Shown: positions 43,039-51,466 of the stretch, one piece after another
Layout of the letters: each line of letters starts with the position of its first letter
How positions within the stretch are numbered: position 1 is the first letter of the stretch
Origin: Roseomonas sp. AR75
GTDB taxonomy: Bacteria; Pseudomonadota; Alphaproteobacteria; Acetobacterales; Acetobacteraceae
Assembly (NCBI RefSeq): GCF_005222815.1
Contig: NZ_STGB01000001.1
Coordinates: forward strand, 1,364,001-1,428,000
Direction of reading: 5' to 3'
Length of the DNA stretch: 64,000 nt
The notes under the pieces: generated by a model
What the model was told of the DNA's origin: nothing
Seen by the model: only the letters and a program-made list of their open reading frames with translations
The model's database searches: none
Program-made: the position numbers and the translations under genes

Positions 43039-43767
43039 ATGGCCGAATTCCGGATCGTCGAGCGCGAGGGCGTGCATTTCGTCGCGATCAAGCTCGTGGA
43101 CGATACCGTCCGGGTCGAATCCGGCGCGCTCGCCTTCTATCGCGGCAACATCCGCATGGATGCGCGCCTCCCCACCGTCCGGACCATGGTCAGCGCGACG
43201 CTGTCGGAGGAACGGGCGGTGCGGCCCACGCTGACCGGCACCGGGGAGGTCGTGCTCGAAAGCTCCGTCGGCGGCTTCCACATCGTGGAGATGCAAGGCG
43301 AGGAATGGATCATCGAGCGCGGCGGCTACTGGGCCTCCGACGACGAGGTGGAGGTGGGTGTCTACCGGGAGCGGGTCATGAACGCCTTCTGGACCGGCGA
43401 CGGCTTCATCGACTTCCACACGCGGGTGCGCGGCTACGGCAAGCTTGTGCTCACCGCCCGGGGCCCGGCGCATGAGATCCGGCTGGCGGATGGCGAGGTC
43501 TATGCGGCGGAGGCGCGCGGCGTGGTCATCGCGCGGACGTCGGAGGTGACCTATCGCGTGCGGCGCCCGGCGCGCGGCATCGTGGGGTCCTGGCTCTCGG
43601 GCGAGAGGATGCTCCGGCAATTCACCGGACCTGGGCGCATCGTCGTCGCACCGACGCCCTATTGGGGCGCCTTCATCCTGGAGAAGCTCGGCGCCCGCCC
43701 GGAAGCTGCCAATGCGGGCCGTCCTGCCGTGCCTCCGCCGGAAGCCGCTCGCGCAGGCAACGGCTGA
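43039..43767 (+). CDS. AIM24-family protein
   Basis: A 242-residue beta-rich protein. MAEFRIVEREGVHFVAIKL and later RIVVAPTPYWGAF bracket several strands containing FTGPGRIVV and VVLESSVGGFHIVEM; these are typical of the AIM24/TIGR00266 fold. Family members form double-stranded beta-helices and have no known catalytic role. The start at 43039 fits homologues; an in-frame ATG at 42994 is the alternative. It is followed by a convergent GST gene. Confidence 0.75.
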   Translation: MAEFRIVEREGVHFVAIKLVDDTVRVESGALAFYRGNIRMDARLPTVRTMVSATLSEERAVRPTLTGTGEVVLESSVGGFHIVEMQGEEWIIERGGYWASDDEVEVGVYRERVMNAFWTGDGFIDFHTRVRGYGKLVLTARGPAHEIRLADGEVYAAEARGVVIARTSEVTYRVRRPARGIVGSWLSGERMLRQFTGPGRIVVAPTPYWGAFILEKLGARPEAANAGRPAVPPPEAARAGNG

Positions 43768-43788
43768 GCCGGCAACGTCTGAGCCGGT

Positions 43789-44478
43789 TCAGGGCCAGGC
43801 GGCGCAGGCCTCCCAGCCGATCGTGCGCGCTTCGGCCTCGGCGCCGCCAACCCATTCGGCCACCAGGGGATGCGCCAGCACCGCATCCGCATAGGCCTGC
43901 GCCTCGGGCGCCAGCGCGACGGAATAGGTGCGGAAGCGGCTGGCCATCGGGGCCCACATGGCGTCGGCGAAGCAGAATTCCGCGCCGAACAGATAGGGGC
44001 CTGCCGCACCCCAGGCCGCACGGGTCTGCCGCCAGCTCTCCTGCACGCGGGCGACCTGCGCTTCCACCCCGGGCCGCCCGAGCAGCTTGGCGTTGGAGGG
44101 GATGCCGTTCGCGATGGGCCATCGCTTCACCAGGTTCATCGGCATCGCCCCGCGCAGCTCCGCGAAATGGGCGTGCATCTCGCTCGCCGACATCCGCGCC
44201 GCGGTGCGGGCGCGCAGGTCGCCCGGCCAGATGGCGCAGCCCGGCGCCAGCTCCCACAGGTATTCGGCGATGGCGAGCGTGTCCGTCACCAGGAACCCGT
44301 CATGGTCCAGCACCGGGATCAGGCCGGTGGGCGAGGCTGCCGCGAGCTTTGCCTTGCTCTCGGGCCGTGACAGATAGAGCGTCTCCGCGACGAAGGGCAG
44401 CCCGGACAGGCGGCAGGCAAGCCAGCCCCGCATCGTCCAGGTCGAGGACCACTTCGCCCCGATCACCAAGCGCATCAT
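43789..44478 (-). CDS. Glutathione S-transferase family protein
   Basis: A 229-residue GST. The thioredoxin-like domain starts MMRLVIGAKWSSTWTMRGWLA (Ser/Thr active-site region) and contains ASPTGLIPVLDHDGFLVTDTLAIAEYLWE; the C-terminal helical domain includes YLFGAEFCFADAMWAPMASRF with the usual Asp capping residue. It belongs to a different subgroup from the GST at 5132. It is divergent from the M20-like gene, with 135 bp between them in which I see no other gene. Its role is unknown. Confidence 0.88.
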   Translation of the reverse strand: MMRLVIGAKWSSTWTMRGWLACRLSGLPFVAETLYLSRPESKAKLAAASPTGLIPVLDHDGFLVTDTLAIAEYLWELAPGCAIWPGDLRARTAARMSASEMHAHFAELRGAMPMNLVKRWPIANGIPSNAKLLGRPGVEAQVARVQESWRQTRAAWGAAGPYLFGAEFCFADAMWAPMASRFRTYSVALAPEAQAYADAVLAHPLVAEWVGGAEAEARTIGWEACAAWP

Positions 44479-44613
44479 GCGCGCAAAACCGCTCCCCAAC
44501 GGCGTTCGCGAGCCGTAACCATGGCCCGTCTGCGCTGCGATGGGCAAGGCCCCGGTTGACGCGGCCGCCGCCGCCCCCGAACCATCCCGCGGAAGTCGGG
44601 ATCGGGGGTTGCG

Positions 44614-45930
44614 GTGGCGGATGAGGCAATGGCGCGCGTGCAGCGCGCGGCGGAAGCAGAGGGCGCGGAATCGGTCGCGTTCCTGCGCGCGCTGATCCGC
44701 CTGCAGGCACAGGGCGAGGAAGCGGTGCAGGCGCGGCTCGCGGAGGCGTGCGTCGCGGCCGGCTGCCAGGTGGAACGCCGCCGCTACCGCCCGGCCGATA
44801 TCCGCCTGCGGGACGAATTCGCCGCCGAGGCCGCCATGGCGACCGAGGAGCGGGAGGCGGTGCTGGCCCGCCTGCCCGGCACCGGCGGCGGGCGCAGCGT
44901 GATCTTCTTCGCCCACCCGGACGGCGAACCCTTTCAGGCGCAGCATGGCTGGACGCACGACCCCCTGGCCGGGGAGCTGGACCAGGGCCGCATCCATGGC
45001 TGGGGCGTGGCGGACGACCTGGCGGGCGTCGCCACCATGGTGGAGGCGGTGCGCGTGTTGAAGGCCGCGGGGTTGCGGCCGAAGGGCGACGTGATCCTGG
45101 CCAGCACGCCGTCCAAGCGGCATGCAAGGGGCGTGCATGCACTGCTGCATGGCGGCGTGACGGCCGACGCGGCGGTGTATCTGCACCCCGCCGAATCCGG
45201 CATCGGCATGCGGGAGGTGAAGGCGCTGGCTTCCGGCCAGTTGCTGTTCCGCGTGACCGTGCCGGGCCGCCTGCCGGACACGCAGGAGCCCGGCCACGCC
45301 GCCTTCGCCCATGTCGCGGTCAATCCTGTGGACAAGGCGATGGTGGTCCTGGCGGCGCTGCGCGCGCTGGATGCGCGGCGCGGCGCACGCGTGCACCATC
45401 CGGCGCTGGATGCGGCGATCGGGCGCTCCACCAACCTGCTGGTCGGCGACATCCGCACGCTCGGCGATGGCCGCGCGAGCCGCGTGGCGCCCGCGGTGCA
45501 GCTGTCCTGCGCGCTCGCCTTCCCGCCCGGCGAGACGCTGGCCGCGGTGCAGGCAGAGGTCGAGGCCACGCTTGCGGAAGCCGCCAAGGCCGACCCCTTC
45601 CTGCGAGAGACGCCGCCGAAGCTGGAATGGCTCTCGGGCGTTACCGGGGCGGAGGTGACGCTGGACCACCCGCTGTGGATCGCCACGGCCGAGGCCGTGA
45701 CGCGCGGCACCGGTCACGTTCCCGAGATCAACCCGCTGCACACCTCCTCCGACATCCGCAACCCGATGGTGCAGTCGGGGATTCCCTGCGTCGGCCTCGG
45801 TCCGCTCTGCGGCGACCTCACCCAGAATGGCGGCCGCGACGAATGGGTGGACGCCGCGGACTACCAGCGGGGGGTCGCGGTGGTCGCCATGCTGATCGCC
45901 CACTGGTGCGGAACGACCGCCGCGGATTAG
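44614..45930 (+). CDS. M20-family peptidase homologue with altered active site
   Basis: A 438-residue protein starting at GTG. The M20 scaffold is clear: FFAHPDGEP (His101, Asp103), WGVADDLAGVATM (metal Asp), AVYLHPAESG (about residues 188-196) and HTSSDIRNP near the C-terminus. However, the general-base Glu pair normally found as DEE is replaced by Ser-Lys in STPSKRHARG (residues 167-168), and the last metal His region reads TQNGGRDEWVD. The protein may be catalytically changed or inactive. It lies 42 bp before mscL and diverges from a GST. No signal peptide is visible. Confidence 0.8.
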   Translation: MADEAMARVQRAAEAEGAESVAFLRALIRLQAQGEEAVQARLAEACVAAGCQVERRRYRPADIRLRDEFAAEAAMATEEREAVLARLPGTGGGRSVIFFAHPDGEPFQAQHGWTHDPLAGELDQGRIHGWGVADDLAGVATMVEAVRVLKAAGLRPKGDVILASTPSKRHARGVHALLHGGVTADAAVYLHPAESGIGMREVKALASGQLLFRVTVPGRLPDTQEPGHAAFAHVAVNPVDKAMVVLAALRALDARRGARVHHPALDAAIGRSTNLLVGDIRTLGDGRASRVAPAVQLSCALAFPPGETLAAVQAEVEATLAEAAKADPFLRETPPKLEWLSGVTGAEVTLDHPLWIATAEAVTRGTGHVPEINPLHTSSDIRNPMVQSGIPCVGLGPLCGDLTQNGGRDEWVDAADYQRGVAVVAMLIAHWCGTTAAD

Positions 45931-45972
45931 GGTCTAGGGGCGGCGGCAGGCCGCGATCGACACGGGGGCACC

Positions 45973-46437
45973 ATGGAATCACCGATCCCGCTGAAGGAAC
46001 CCGCCTGGCTGCGCGAGTTCAAGGCGTTCATCATGCGCGGCAACGTGATCGACCTTGCGGTCGGCATCGTGATCGGCGCGGCCTTCACCGCCATTGTCAC
46101 CAGCCTGGTCGAGGACCTGATCAACTCGATCGTAGGCCTGCTGATCGGCGGCATCGACTTCTCCAACCTGTTCATCGTGCTCAGCGGCGAACGCCGGCCT
46201 TCCCTGGAAGCCACGCGCGACGGCGGCGCGGCAGTGCTGGCCATCGGCAGCTTCATCAACGCGATCATCAAGTTCCTGATTGTCGCGATGGCGGTGTTCT
46301 GGCTGATCAAGGCCATCTCGAAGCTGCGCACCTCGCTCGACATGCAGGAAGCGTCGAAGGCGCCGCCCGGCCCGACGCCGACCGAGGCGCTGCTCGCCGA
46401 GATCCGCGACGAGCTGAAGGCGCGGCCGAAGGTCTGA
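45973..46437 (+). CDS. mscL: Large-conductance mechanosensitive channel
   Basis: A 154-residue inner-membrane channel that opens under hypo-osmotic stress. The N-terminal helix and first membrane helix read WLREFKAFIMRGNVIDLAVGI and GAAFTAIVTSLVEDLI; the periplasmic loop is normal; the second membrane helix is GSFINAIIKFLIVAMAVFWLI; and the C-terminal cytoplasmic helix ends in EALLAEIRDELKA. All pore-lining Gly/Ala positions appear intact. Length is normal. It is probably monocistronic or follows the M20-like gene by 42 bp. Confidence 0.96.
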   Translation: MESPIPLKEPAWLREFKAFIMRGNVIDLAVGIVIGAAFTAIVTSLVEDLINSIVGLLIGGIDFSNLFIVLSGERRPSLEATRDGGAAVLAIGSFINAIIKFLIVAMAVFWLIKAISKLRTSLDMQEASKAPPGPTPTEALLAEIRDELKARPKV

Positions 46438-46449
46438 TACCGGCGGGGC

Positions 46450-47352
46450 TCAGCCGGGTCGCCACTCCGCGCCGTCGTAGTGCTCCGGCACCGCGACGGC
46501 GCCGGCGAGGATTTCCGTTCGAAGCGCATCCAGCCGCTCCGCCAGCGCCGGCCCGACGTCCGCAGCGAGCGCGAGCCGCACCGCCTCGGGACGTTCCAGG
46601 CCGATGCGGGCGTCGGCGAAGCGCCCGTCCAGGAAGGCTGCGATGGCGCCCTCCATCGCCACGCCGTTGTCCGCCACCGCGGAGGCCAGGAAGACCGGGT
46701 CCTCCTGCGTCCAGTCCCGCACATTGCCGATCGCGCGCATGCCACGCGCCTTGCAGGCCGCGATGGCGCCGCTGCGGCCGCCATCGAGCATGGCGAACTG
46801 CACCGTGGCGCCCGCTTCGGCCTGCCCGAGCGTCCAGGCCTCGGCCAGCGGAGGGTCGTGCTGGCTGCCGCAGAAGCCGGTGAGCAGCACGGCATCGGGC
46901 CGCGCATGGCGAAGCCCGGCGGCGAAGCCGGCGCGGCCGCGCAAGCCGGGCGGCACCTTCTCGCCCGACAGATGCGCGGCGATGGTGCCCGGCATCCACC
47001 AGCCCGCCAGCGCGCCCGCGAGGAAGGCCGATTGCTCCTGCAGCACCTCGAAGCAGGCGATGTTGGGGCCGGCGATCCGCCCCTGCGTGACCGCGAAGGC
47101 GACGCGCGGAAAGCGCGGCGCCACCTGCGCGACGCCGGCCTCGCCCTGGCCGCCATGCGCGATCACCAGGTCGGCGCGCGCCGCGACCTGCGCCAGCGTG
47201 TCCGCGCGCCGCGCCGGCTCCGGCTCCCACACCGTCTCTGCCACCACGCCGCGGGCGGCGGCGCGCGCCAGACCGGCAACGCCGGCCTGGTTGAAGCTGC
47301 CCGCGCCGGGCCGGCCGAAGAAGACCGCCGCGACCTTCGGCACCGCGCTCAT
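46450..47352 (-). CDS. BMP-family (PnrA-like) binding protein without signal peptide
   Basis: A 300-residue protein of the basic membrane protein family, whose receptors bind nucleosides in known cases. Family segments are KVAAVFFGRPGAGSFNQAG, ADLVIAHGGQGEAGV, FAVTQGRIAGPNIACFEVLQEQSAFLAGALAG and NVRDWTQEDPVFLASAV. The ATG at 47352 overlaps the stop of the Bug receptor gene (ATGA), and no hydrophobic leader or lipobox precedes the domain, so it is probably cytoplasmic. No BMP-type ABC permease or ATPase is nearby. Confidence 0.82.
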   Translation of the reverse strand: MSAVPKVAAVFFGRPGAGSFNQAGVAGLARAAARGVVAETVWEPEPARRADTLAQVAARADLVIAHGGQGEAGVAQVAPRFPRVAFAVTQGRIAGPNIACFEVLQEQSAFLAGALAGWWMPGTIAAHLSGEKVPPGLRGRAGFAAGLRHARPDAVLLTGFCGSQHDPPLAEAWTLGQAEAGATVQFAMLDGGRSGAIAACKARGMRAIGNVRDWTQEDPVFLASAVADNGVAMEGAIAAFLDGRFADARIGLERPEAVRLALAADVGPALAERLDALRTEILAGAVAVPEHYDGAEWRPG

Positions 47353-48332
47353 TGCGCGGTGATGCCGAGCGCCTTCACCGCGCCGCCGACCACGCGCACC
47401 TCCTCCGCGACGTAAGCCGCGAAGTCGGGCTGGCTCATCGGCCGTACCGCGATGCCGAGTTCCTCCCAGCGCTGCTTCACCGCGGCCATCGCCAGCGCGG
47501 CCTCCACCTCGGCATGCAGCTTCGCGACGATCGGCGCGGGCAGGCCGGTGGGGCCGGACAGGCCGAGCCAGTTCTCCGCGACCAGCCCCGCGAAGCCGGC
47601 ATCGGCCGTGGTCGGCACTTCCGGCGCCATGGATTGCCGCTGCGGCGAGGTGACGGCGATGGCGCGCAGCCGGCCGGAGCGGATGTTCTCGATGTTCTGC
47701 GGCAGCGTGTCGAAGCCGATGGGGATCGCGGCGCCCAGCAGGTCCGCGAGCATCGGCGAGGAACCGCGATAGGGCACGTGCGTCAGCTGCACGCCGGTGC
47801 GCGCCATCAACTGCTCGCCGAAGATGTGGTGCACAGACCCGGCGCCCGAGCTGCCATAGGCCGGCGGCGCGGCCTCCGCCTTCGCCCAGGCGATCAGCGC
47901 GGCGAGGTCCGTCACGCTCGCCGGCACGCGGCGCGGATTGACCATGATCACCAGCGGCGTCGCGCCGAGATAGGCGATATGCGTGAAGGACCGCACGGGA
48001 TCGTAGCCGGCATTCGGGTAGATCGGCGGCGAGGTGACGATGGGCGCGGTGTTGGACAGCAGCAGCGTGTAGCCATCCGCCGGCTGCGTGGCGACATGCC
48101 CGGCGCCGAGCGTGCCGCCGGCGCCCGGCCGGTTGTCCACCACGACGCGCTGCGGCAGGCGCTGCGACCACAGATCCGACAGCACCCGCGCGACGATGTC
48201 GGAAGAACCGCCGGGCGGGAAGGTGACGACGATGCGGACGGTGCGGCTGGGCCAGCCATTCTGCGCAAGCGCCGGCCTGCCTAGGCCAAGGGCGGTTGCT
48301 GCCGCAAGAAGGGGCAGATGACGACGGCGCAT
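47349..48332 (-). CDS. Bug-type TTT solute-binding protein
   Basis: A 327-residue Bug receptor. The signal peptide MRRRHLPLLAAATALGLG ends near ALAQ, followed by WPSRTVRIVVTFPPGGSSD, VVVDNRPGAGGTLGAGHVA, YDPVRSFTHIAYLG, GSSGAGSVHHIFGEQL and HVPYRGSSPML. It is coupled by an ATGA overlap to the BMP-like gene downstream and diverges from uraH by 96 bp, placing it beside the ureide catabolic genes. A purine-derived ligand is possible but not shown. Confidence 0.92.
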   Translation of the reverse strand: MRRRHLPLLAAATALGLGRPALAQNGWPSRTVRIVVTFPPGGSSDIVARVLSDLWSQRLPQRVVVDNRPGAGGTLGAGHVATQPADGYTLLLSNTAPIVTSPPIYPNAGYDPVRSFTHIAYLGATPLVIMVNPRRVPASVTDLAALIAWAKAEAAPPAYGSSGAGSVHHIFGEQLMARTGVQLTHVPYRGSSPMLADLLGAAIPIGFDTLPQNIENIRSGRLRAIAVTSPQRQSMAPEVPTTADAGFAGLVAENWLGLSGPTGLPAPIVAKLHAEVEAALAMAAVKQRWEELGIAVRPMSQPDFAAYVAEEVRVVGGAVKALGITAQ

Positions 48333-48428
48333 GCAGAATCTCCTGTCCGATGGCGTACCGCCCGGCAAGGATCGTACCGCTGTCATCTGCCCTGGCCGAG
48401 CGCGGCTTGCCGGGGCAGGATGCGCCGC

Positions 48429-48788
48429 ATGAGCAAGGCTGGCGGCATCTCCGTGCATGCGGTGGACGTGGCGCGCGGGCGCGTGGCGGAAGGCCTCGCC
48501 CTGCGCATCGACCGGATCGCGCCCGATGGCGCGCGCGTGACCGTCGCGGAAGGCCGCATCGGCCCGGACGGCGCGCTGCATCATCCGGTGACGAAGGGCG
48601 AGGGCGTGCAGGAGGGCGAGCACGAGGTGCTGCTGCGCATCGGCGACTTCCACCGCGCGACGGGCAGCGAGGCGCCGGCCTTCCTCGACGTGGTGCCCTT
48701 CCGCTTCCGTGTCTTCGACCGCGCGCAGCACTACCACCTGCCGATCAAGTTCACGCCCTACGGCTATTCGCTGTACCGGGGCGCGTGA
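48429..48788 (+). CDS. uraH: 5-hydroxyisourate hydrolase
   Basis: A 119-residue transthyretin-like hydrolase that converts 5-hydroxyisourate to OHCU. It opens with the active-site strand GISVHAVDVARGRVAEGLAL (His and Arg), continues with HEVLLRIGDFHRATG and the pattern YHLPIKFTPYGYSLYRGA. The C-terminal tetrapeptide is YRGA instead of the usual YRGS. An in-frame ATG 9 bp earlier is an alternative start. The stop overlaps the puuE start by one base. Confidence 0.92.
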   Translation: MSKAGGISVHAVDVARGRVAEGLALRIDRIAPDGARVTVAEGRIGPDGALHHPVTKGEGVQEGEHEVLLRIGDFHRATGSEAPAFLDVVPFRFRVFDRAQHYHLPIKFTPYGYSLYRGA

Positions 48789-49714
48789 TGCTGCCCAGGG
48801 GCGTCATCGAAGGCATGCCGCCGGCCTCGCGCGACCTGGCCGGCTACGGCCCGAACCCGCCACGCATCGCCTGGCCGGACGACGCGCGCCTCGCCCTCTC
48901 CTTCGTGGTGAATGTCGAGGAGGGCGCGGAGCTCTCGCTCGCCAGCGGCGACGAACGCAACGAGAGCGTCTACGAGGCGCGCGAGGAGGTCGAGGGCCAT
49001 CCCGACCCCTGCATGGAAAGCCACTTCGCCTATGGCAGCCGCGCGGGAATCTGGCGGATTCTGTCGCTGTTCGACGCCTTCGGCGCGAAGGCGACGTTTT
49101 CCGCCTGCGGCCGCGCGGTGGCGGCGACGCCCGCCCTCGCCGCGGCGCCCGCTGCGCGCGGGCACGAGGTCTCGGCACATGGCTGGCGCTGGGAACGCCA
49201 TGCCGGCATGGCGGAAGACACCGAACGCGCCGTGATCGCCGCCACCGTGCAGGCCATCGCGGCGGCCTGCGGCGAGCGCCCGGTCGGCTGGCACACCCGC
49301 AGCGCATCGTCCGAAAACACGCGGCGGCTGCTGCTGGAGGAAGGCGGCTTCCTCTACGATTCCGACTGCTATGACGACGACATCCCCCGCAGCATCGCGC
49401 GCCCCGATGGCGGGCGGCACGTCATCCTGCCCTACGCCTTCGACACCAACGACATGCGCTTCGCCCCCGGCGGCGGCTTCGTCCAGCCCGAGGATTTTTC
49501 CCGCTATTGCATCGGCGCGATCGACTGGCTGCTGCGGGAAGGCAGGACGGCGCCGAAGATGCTCTCGATCGGCCTGCATCTCCGCATCATTGGTCGCCCG
49601 GCGCGCATGCGCGGCCTCGAGCAGATTCTCGAACACGTCGCACGCACGCCGGGCATCTGGGTGGCGCGCCGGCGCGACATCGCCGCGCATGTGCTCGCGC
49701 TGGAGACGCGCTGA
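48788..49714 (+). CDS. puuE: PuuE-type allantoinase (polysaccharide deacetylase family)
   Basis: A 308-residue protein of the cofactor-independent allantoinase type. Diagnostic segments are LALSFVVNVEEGAELSL, MESHFAYGSRAGIWRILSLFD, KATFSACGRAV and HEVSAHGWRWERHAGM, with WHTRSASSENTRRLLLEEGGFLYDSDCYDDDIP typical of PuuE. It converts allantoin to allantoate. It overlaps uraH by one base and is directly followed by the racemase gene, forming a compact ureide operon. Confidence 0.9.
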   Translation: MLPRGVIEGMPPASRDLAGYGPNPPRIAWPDDARLALSFVVNVEEGAELSLASGDERNESVYEAREEVEGHPDPCMESHFAYGSRAGIWRILSLFDAFGAKATFSACGRAVAATPALAAAPAARGHEVSAHGWRWERHAGMAEDTERAVIAATVQAIAAACGERPVGWHTRSASSENTRRLLLEEGGFLYDSDCYDDDIPRSIARPDGGRHVILPYAFDTNDMRFAPGGGFVQPEDFSRYCIGAIDWLLREGRTAPKMLSIGLHLRIIGRPARMRGLEQILEHVARTPGIWVARRRDIAAHVLALETR

Positions 49715-50443
49715 ATGCGCATCCTCGTCGTCAACAGCAACACGACCGACAGCGTGACGGCGCGCATCGGCGCCGCGGCGCGCGAAGCGGCCTCACCGGG
49801 CACCGATATCGAAGCCGTCACCGCGCCCTTCGGCCTGAAGCTGATCGTCAGCCGCGCCGACTGGCTGGTCGCCGGCCCCGCGACGCTCGCGGCCCTGGCC
49901 GCGCGCCGCGGCAGCTACGACGCCGCGGTGATCGCCTGCTTCGGCGATCCCGGCCTCGATGCCGCGAAGGAATTGCTGGATGTGCCGGTGCTCGGCATCA
50001 GCGAGGCCGCCTTCCACGCCGCCTCCATGCTCGGCCGCCGCTTCGGCGTGGTGAGCTTCACCGCCGCACTGCGCCCGATGTTCGAGGACTGCCTGGCGCA
50101 TCATGGCCTGGCCGCGCGCTGCGCCGGCTTCCGCATGGGGCCACCCTTCGCCGGCGACCCCGGCACGGTCGCTGAGGACCGCGCCGACCTGATCGCGGAG
50201 CTCTGCCGCCAGTCGGTCGAGCAGGATGGCGCGGAGGCAGTGATCCTCGCCGGCGGCCCGCTCGCCGGGCTCGCGCCCCGCCTCGCCCCGCTGGTGCCCG
50301 TGCCGCTGGTGGACGGCACCGCCGCCGCGGTGCGCCTGGCGGAGGCGATGGTCGGCCTTGCCCCGCCCGGCGCGCCGCGCACGCGGCGGACGCGCGACCT
50401 CACGGGCTTCGCGCCGGAGCTTGCGGCGCTCTACGGCGGCTGA
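49715..50443 (+). CDS. Asp/Glu/hydantoin (allantoin) racemase-family protein with one active-site Cys
   Basis: A 242-residue protein starting directly after the puuE stop. It has the family start RILVVNSNTTDSVTARI and first catalytic Cys in IACFGDPGLDAA (Cys75). At the position of the second Cys, where relatives have a GCAGM-like motif, it reads VILAGGPLAGL, with Gly at about residue 180. In an allantoinase operon the natural guess is allantoin racemase (HpxA type), but loss of one Cys argues against classical two-base racemisation. It could be a one-Cys isomerase or decarboxylase-like relative. Confidence 0.85.
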   Translation: MRILVVNSNTTDSVTARIGAAAREAASPGTDIEAVTAPFGLKLIVSRADWLVAGPATLAALAARRGSYDAAVIACFGDPGLDAAKELLDVPVLGISEAAFHAASMLGRRFGVVSFTAALRPMFEDCLAHHGLAARCAGFRMGPPFAGDPGTVAEDRADLIAELCRQSVEQDGAEAVILAGGPLAGLAPRLAPLVPVPLVDGTAAAVRLAEAMVGLAPPGAPRTRRTRDLTGFAPELAALYGG

Positions 50444-50491
50444 CGGCACGTCGCTTGCTTGGCTTTCCCGCCAATCGGGAGAGCCCTTCGC

Positions 50492-51466
50492 ATGAACCGC
50501 CGCCATCTTCTGCTCGCCGCCGCCGCCACGCTTGCCGCGCCGCGCCTTGTCCAGGCGCAGGGCGCCTGGCCGAACCGCCCGGTCCGCATCCTCAACCCCT
50601 ATGCGCCCGGCGGCACCAGCGACCTGATCATCCGCCCGCTGACCGAGCGGCTGGAACGCGCCTTCGGCCGGCCCTTCGTCATCGAGAACAAGCCCGGCGC
50701 CGGCGGCTCGCTCGCCACCGGCGAGGCTGCGCGCGCGGCGCCTGACGGCTACACGCTGCTGATCTCCAACACCGGCCCGCTCGCCGTCGCGCCCTCGCTG
50801 TTCTCCAACCTGCCCTATGACCCGTCGCGTGCCTTCACCTGGATCACCATGTTCGGCGGCGCGCCGCTGGTCTGCGCGGTGAAGGGCGACAGCCCGATGC
50901 GCAGCATCGCCGACTACAAGGACGCCGCCGCCAAGGGCGCGGAGGCGGTCTCCTTCGGCTCCTCGGGCGTTGGCTCGGCGGGGCATCTCACCGGCGTGCT
51001 GTGGTCCATGCAGGCCAATGTGAAGCTGCTGCATGTGCCCTTCCGCGGCGCCGCGGATGCGCAGCGCTCGGTGATGTCGGGCGACACGACCTCGCTGTGG
51101 GACACGTCCGGCGCCAACGCGGCGGCGATCCGCGCGGGCAGCATCAAGGGCCTCGCCGTCTCCTCGGCCGAGCGCGTCAGCGCGCTGCCGGACGTGCCGA
51201 CGCTGAAGGAGCAGGGCTTTCCCGAAGCCGTCGCCACCAACTGGTTCCTGCTCGCCGCGCCCGCCGGCCTCGACCCCGCGATCGCCGCGCGGCTCAACAC
51301 GGAGATCCAGGCCGCGCTGGCCGAGCCCGCGACCAGGGCGCGGCTGGAGAGCATCGGCGTCGTCCCGCTCGGCGACATGGCGCCCGCGCAGATCGGCGGC
51401 TTCGTCGCGCAGGAAGCGGCGCGCTGGGGCAACGTCGTCCGCAGCGCCGGCGTGCAGACGAGCTAA
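50492..51466 (+). CDS. Bug-type TTT solute-binding protein
   Basis: A 324-residue Bug receptor. Signal peptide MNRRHLLLAAAATLAAP, cleavage near VQAQ; then WPNRPVRILNPYAPGGTSD, VIENKPGAGGSLATGEAA, YDPSRAFTWITMFGG, SSGVGSAGHLTGVLW and HVPFRGAADAQRS. It follows the ureide operon by 48 bp in the same direction and is convergent with the M20 deacylase gene, so it may take up a purine-breakdown product (inference). Confidence 0.92.
   Translation: MNRRHLLLAAAATLAAPRLVQAQGAWPNRPVRILNPYAPGGTSDLIIRPLTERLERAFGRPFVIENKPGAGGSLATGEAARAAPDGYTLLISNTGPLAVAPSLFSNLPYDPSRAFTWITMFGGAPLVCAVKGDSPMRSIADYKDAAAKGAEAVSFGSSGVGSAGHLTGVLWSMQANVKLLHVPFRGAADAQRSVMSGDTTSLWDTSGANAAAIRAGSIKGLAVSSAERVSALPDVPTLKEQGFPEAVATNWFLLAAPAGLDPAIAARLNTEIQAALAEPATRARLESIGVVPLGDMAPAQIGGFVAQEAARWGNVVRSAGVQTS

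Noticed and set aside
44748..46883. A 711-codon plus-strand frame
   Set aside because: Runs through the M20-like and mscL genes in another frame; Arg/Gly-rich without any family features.
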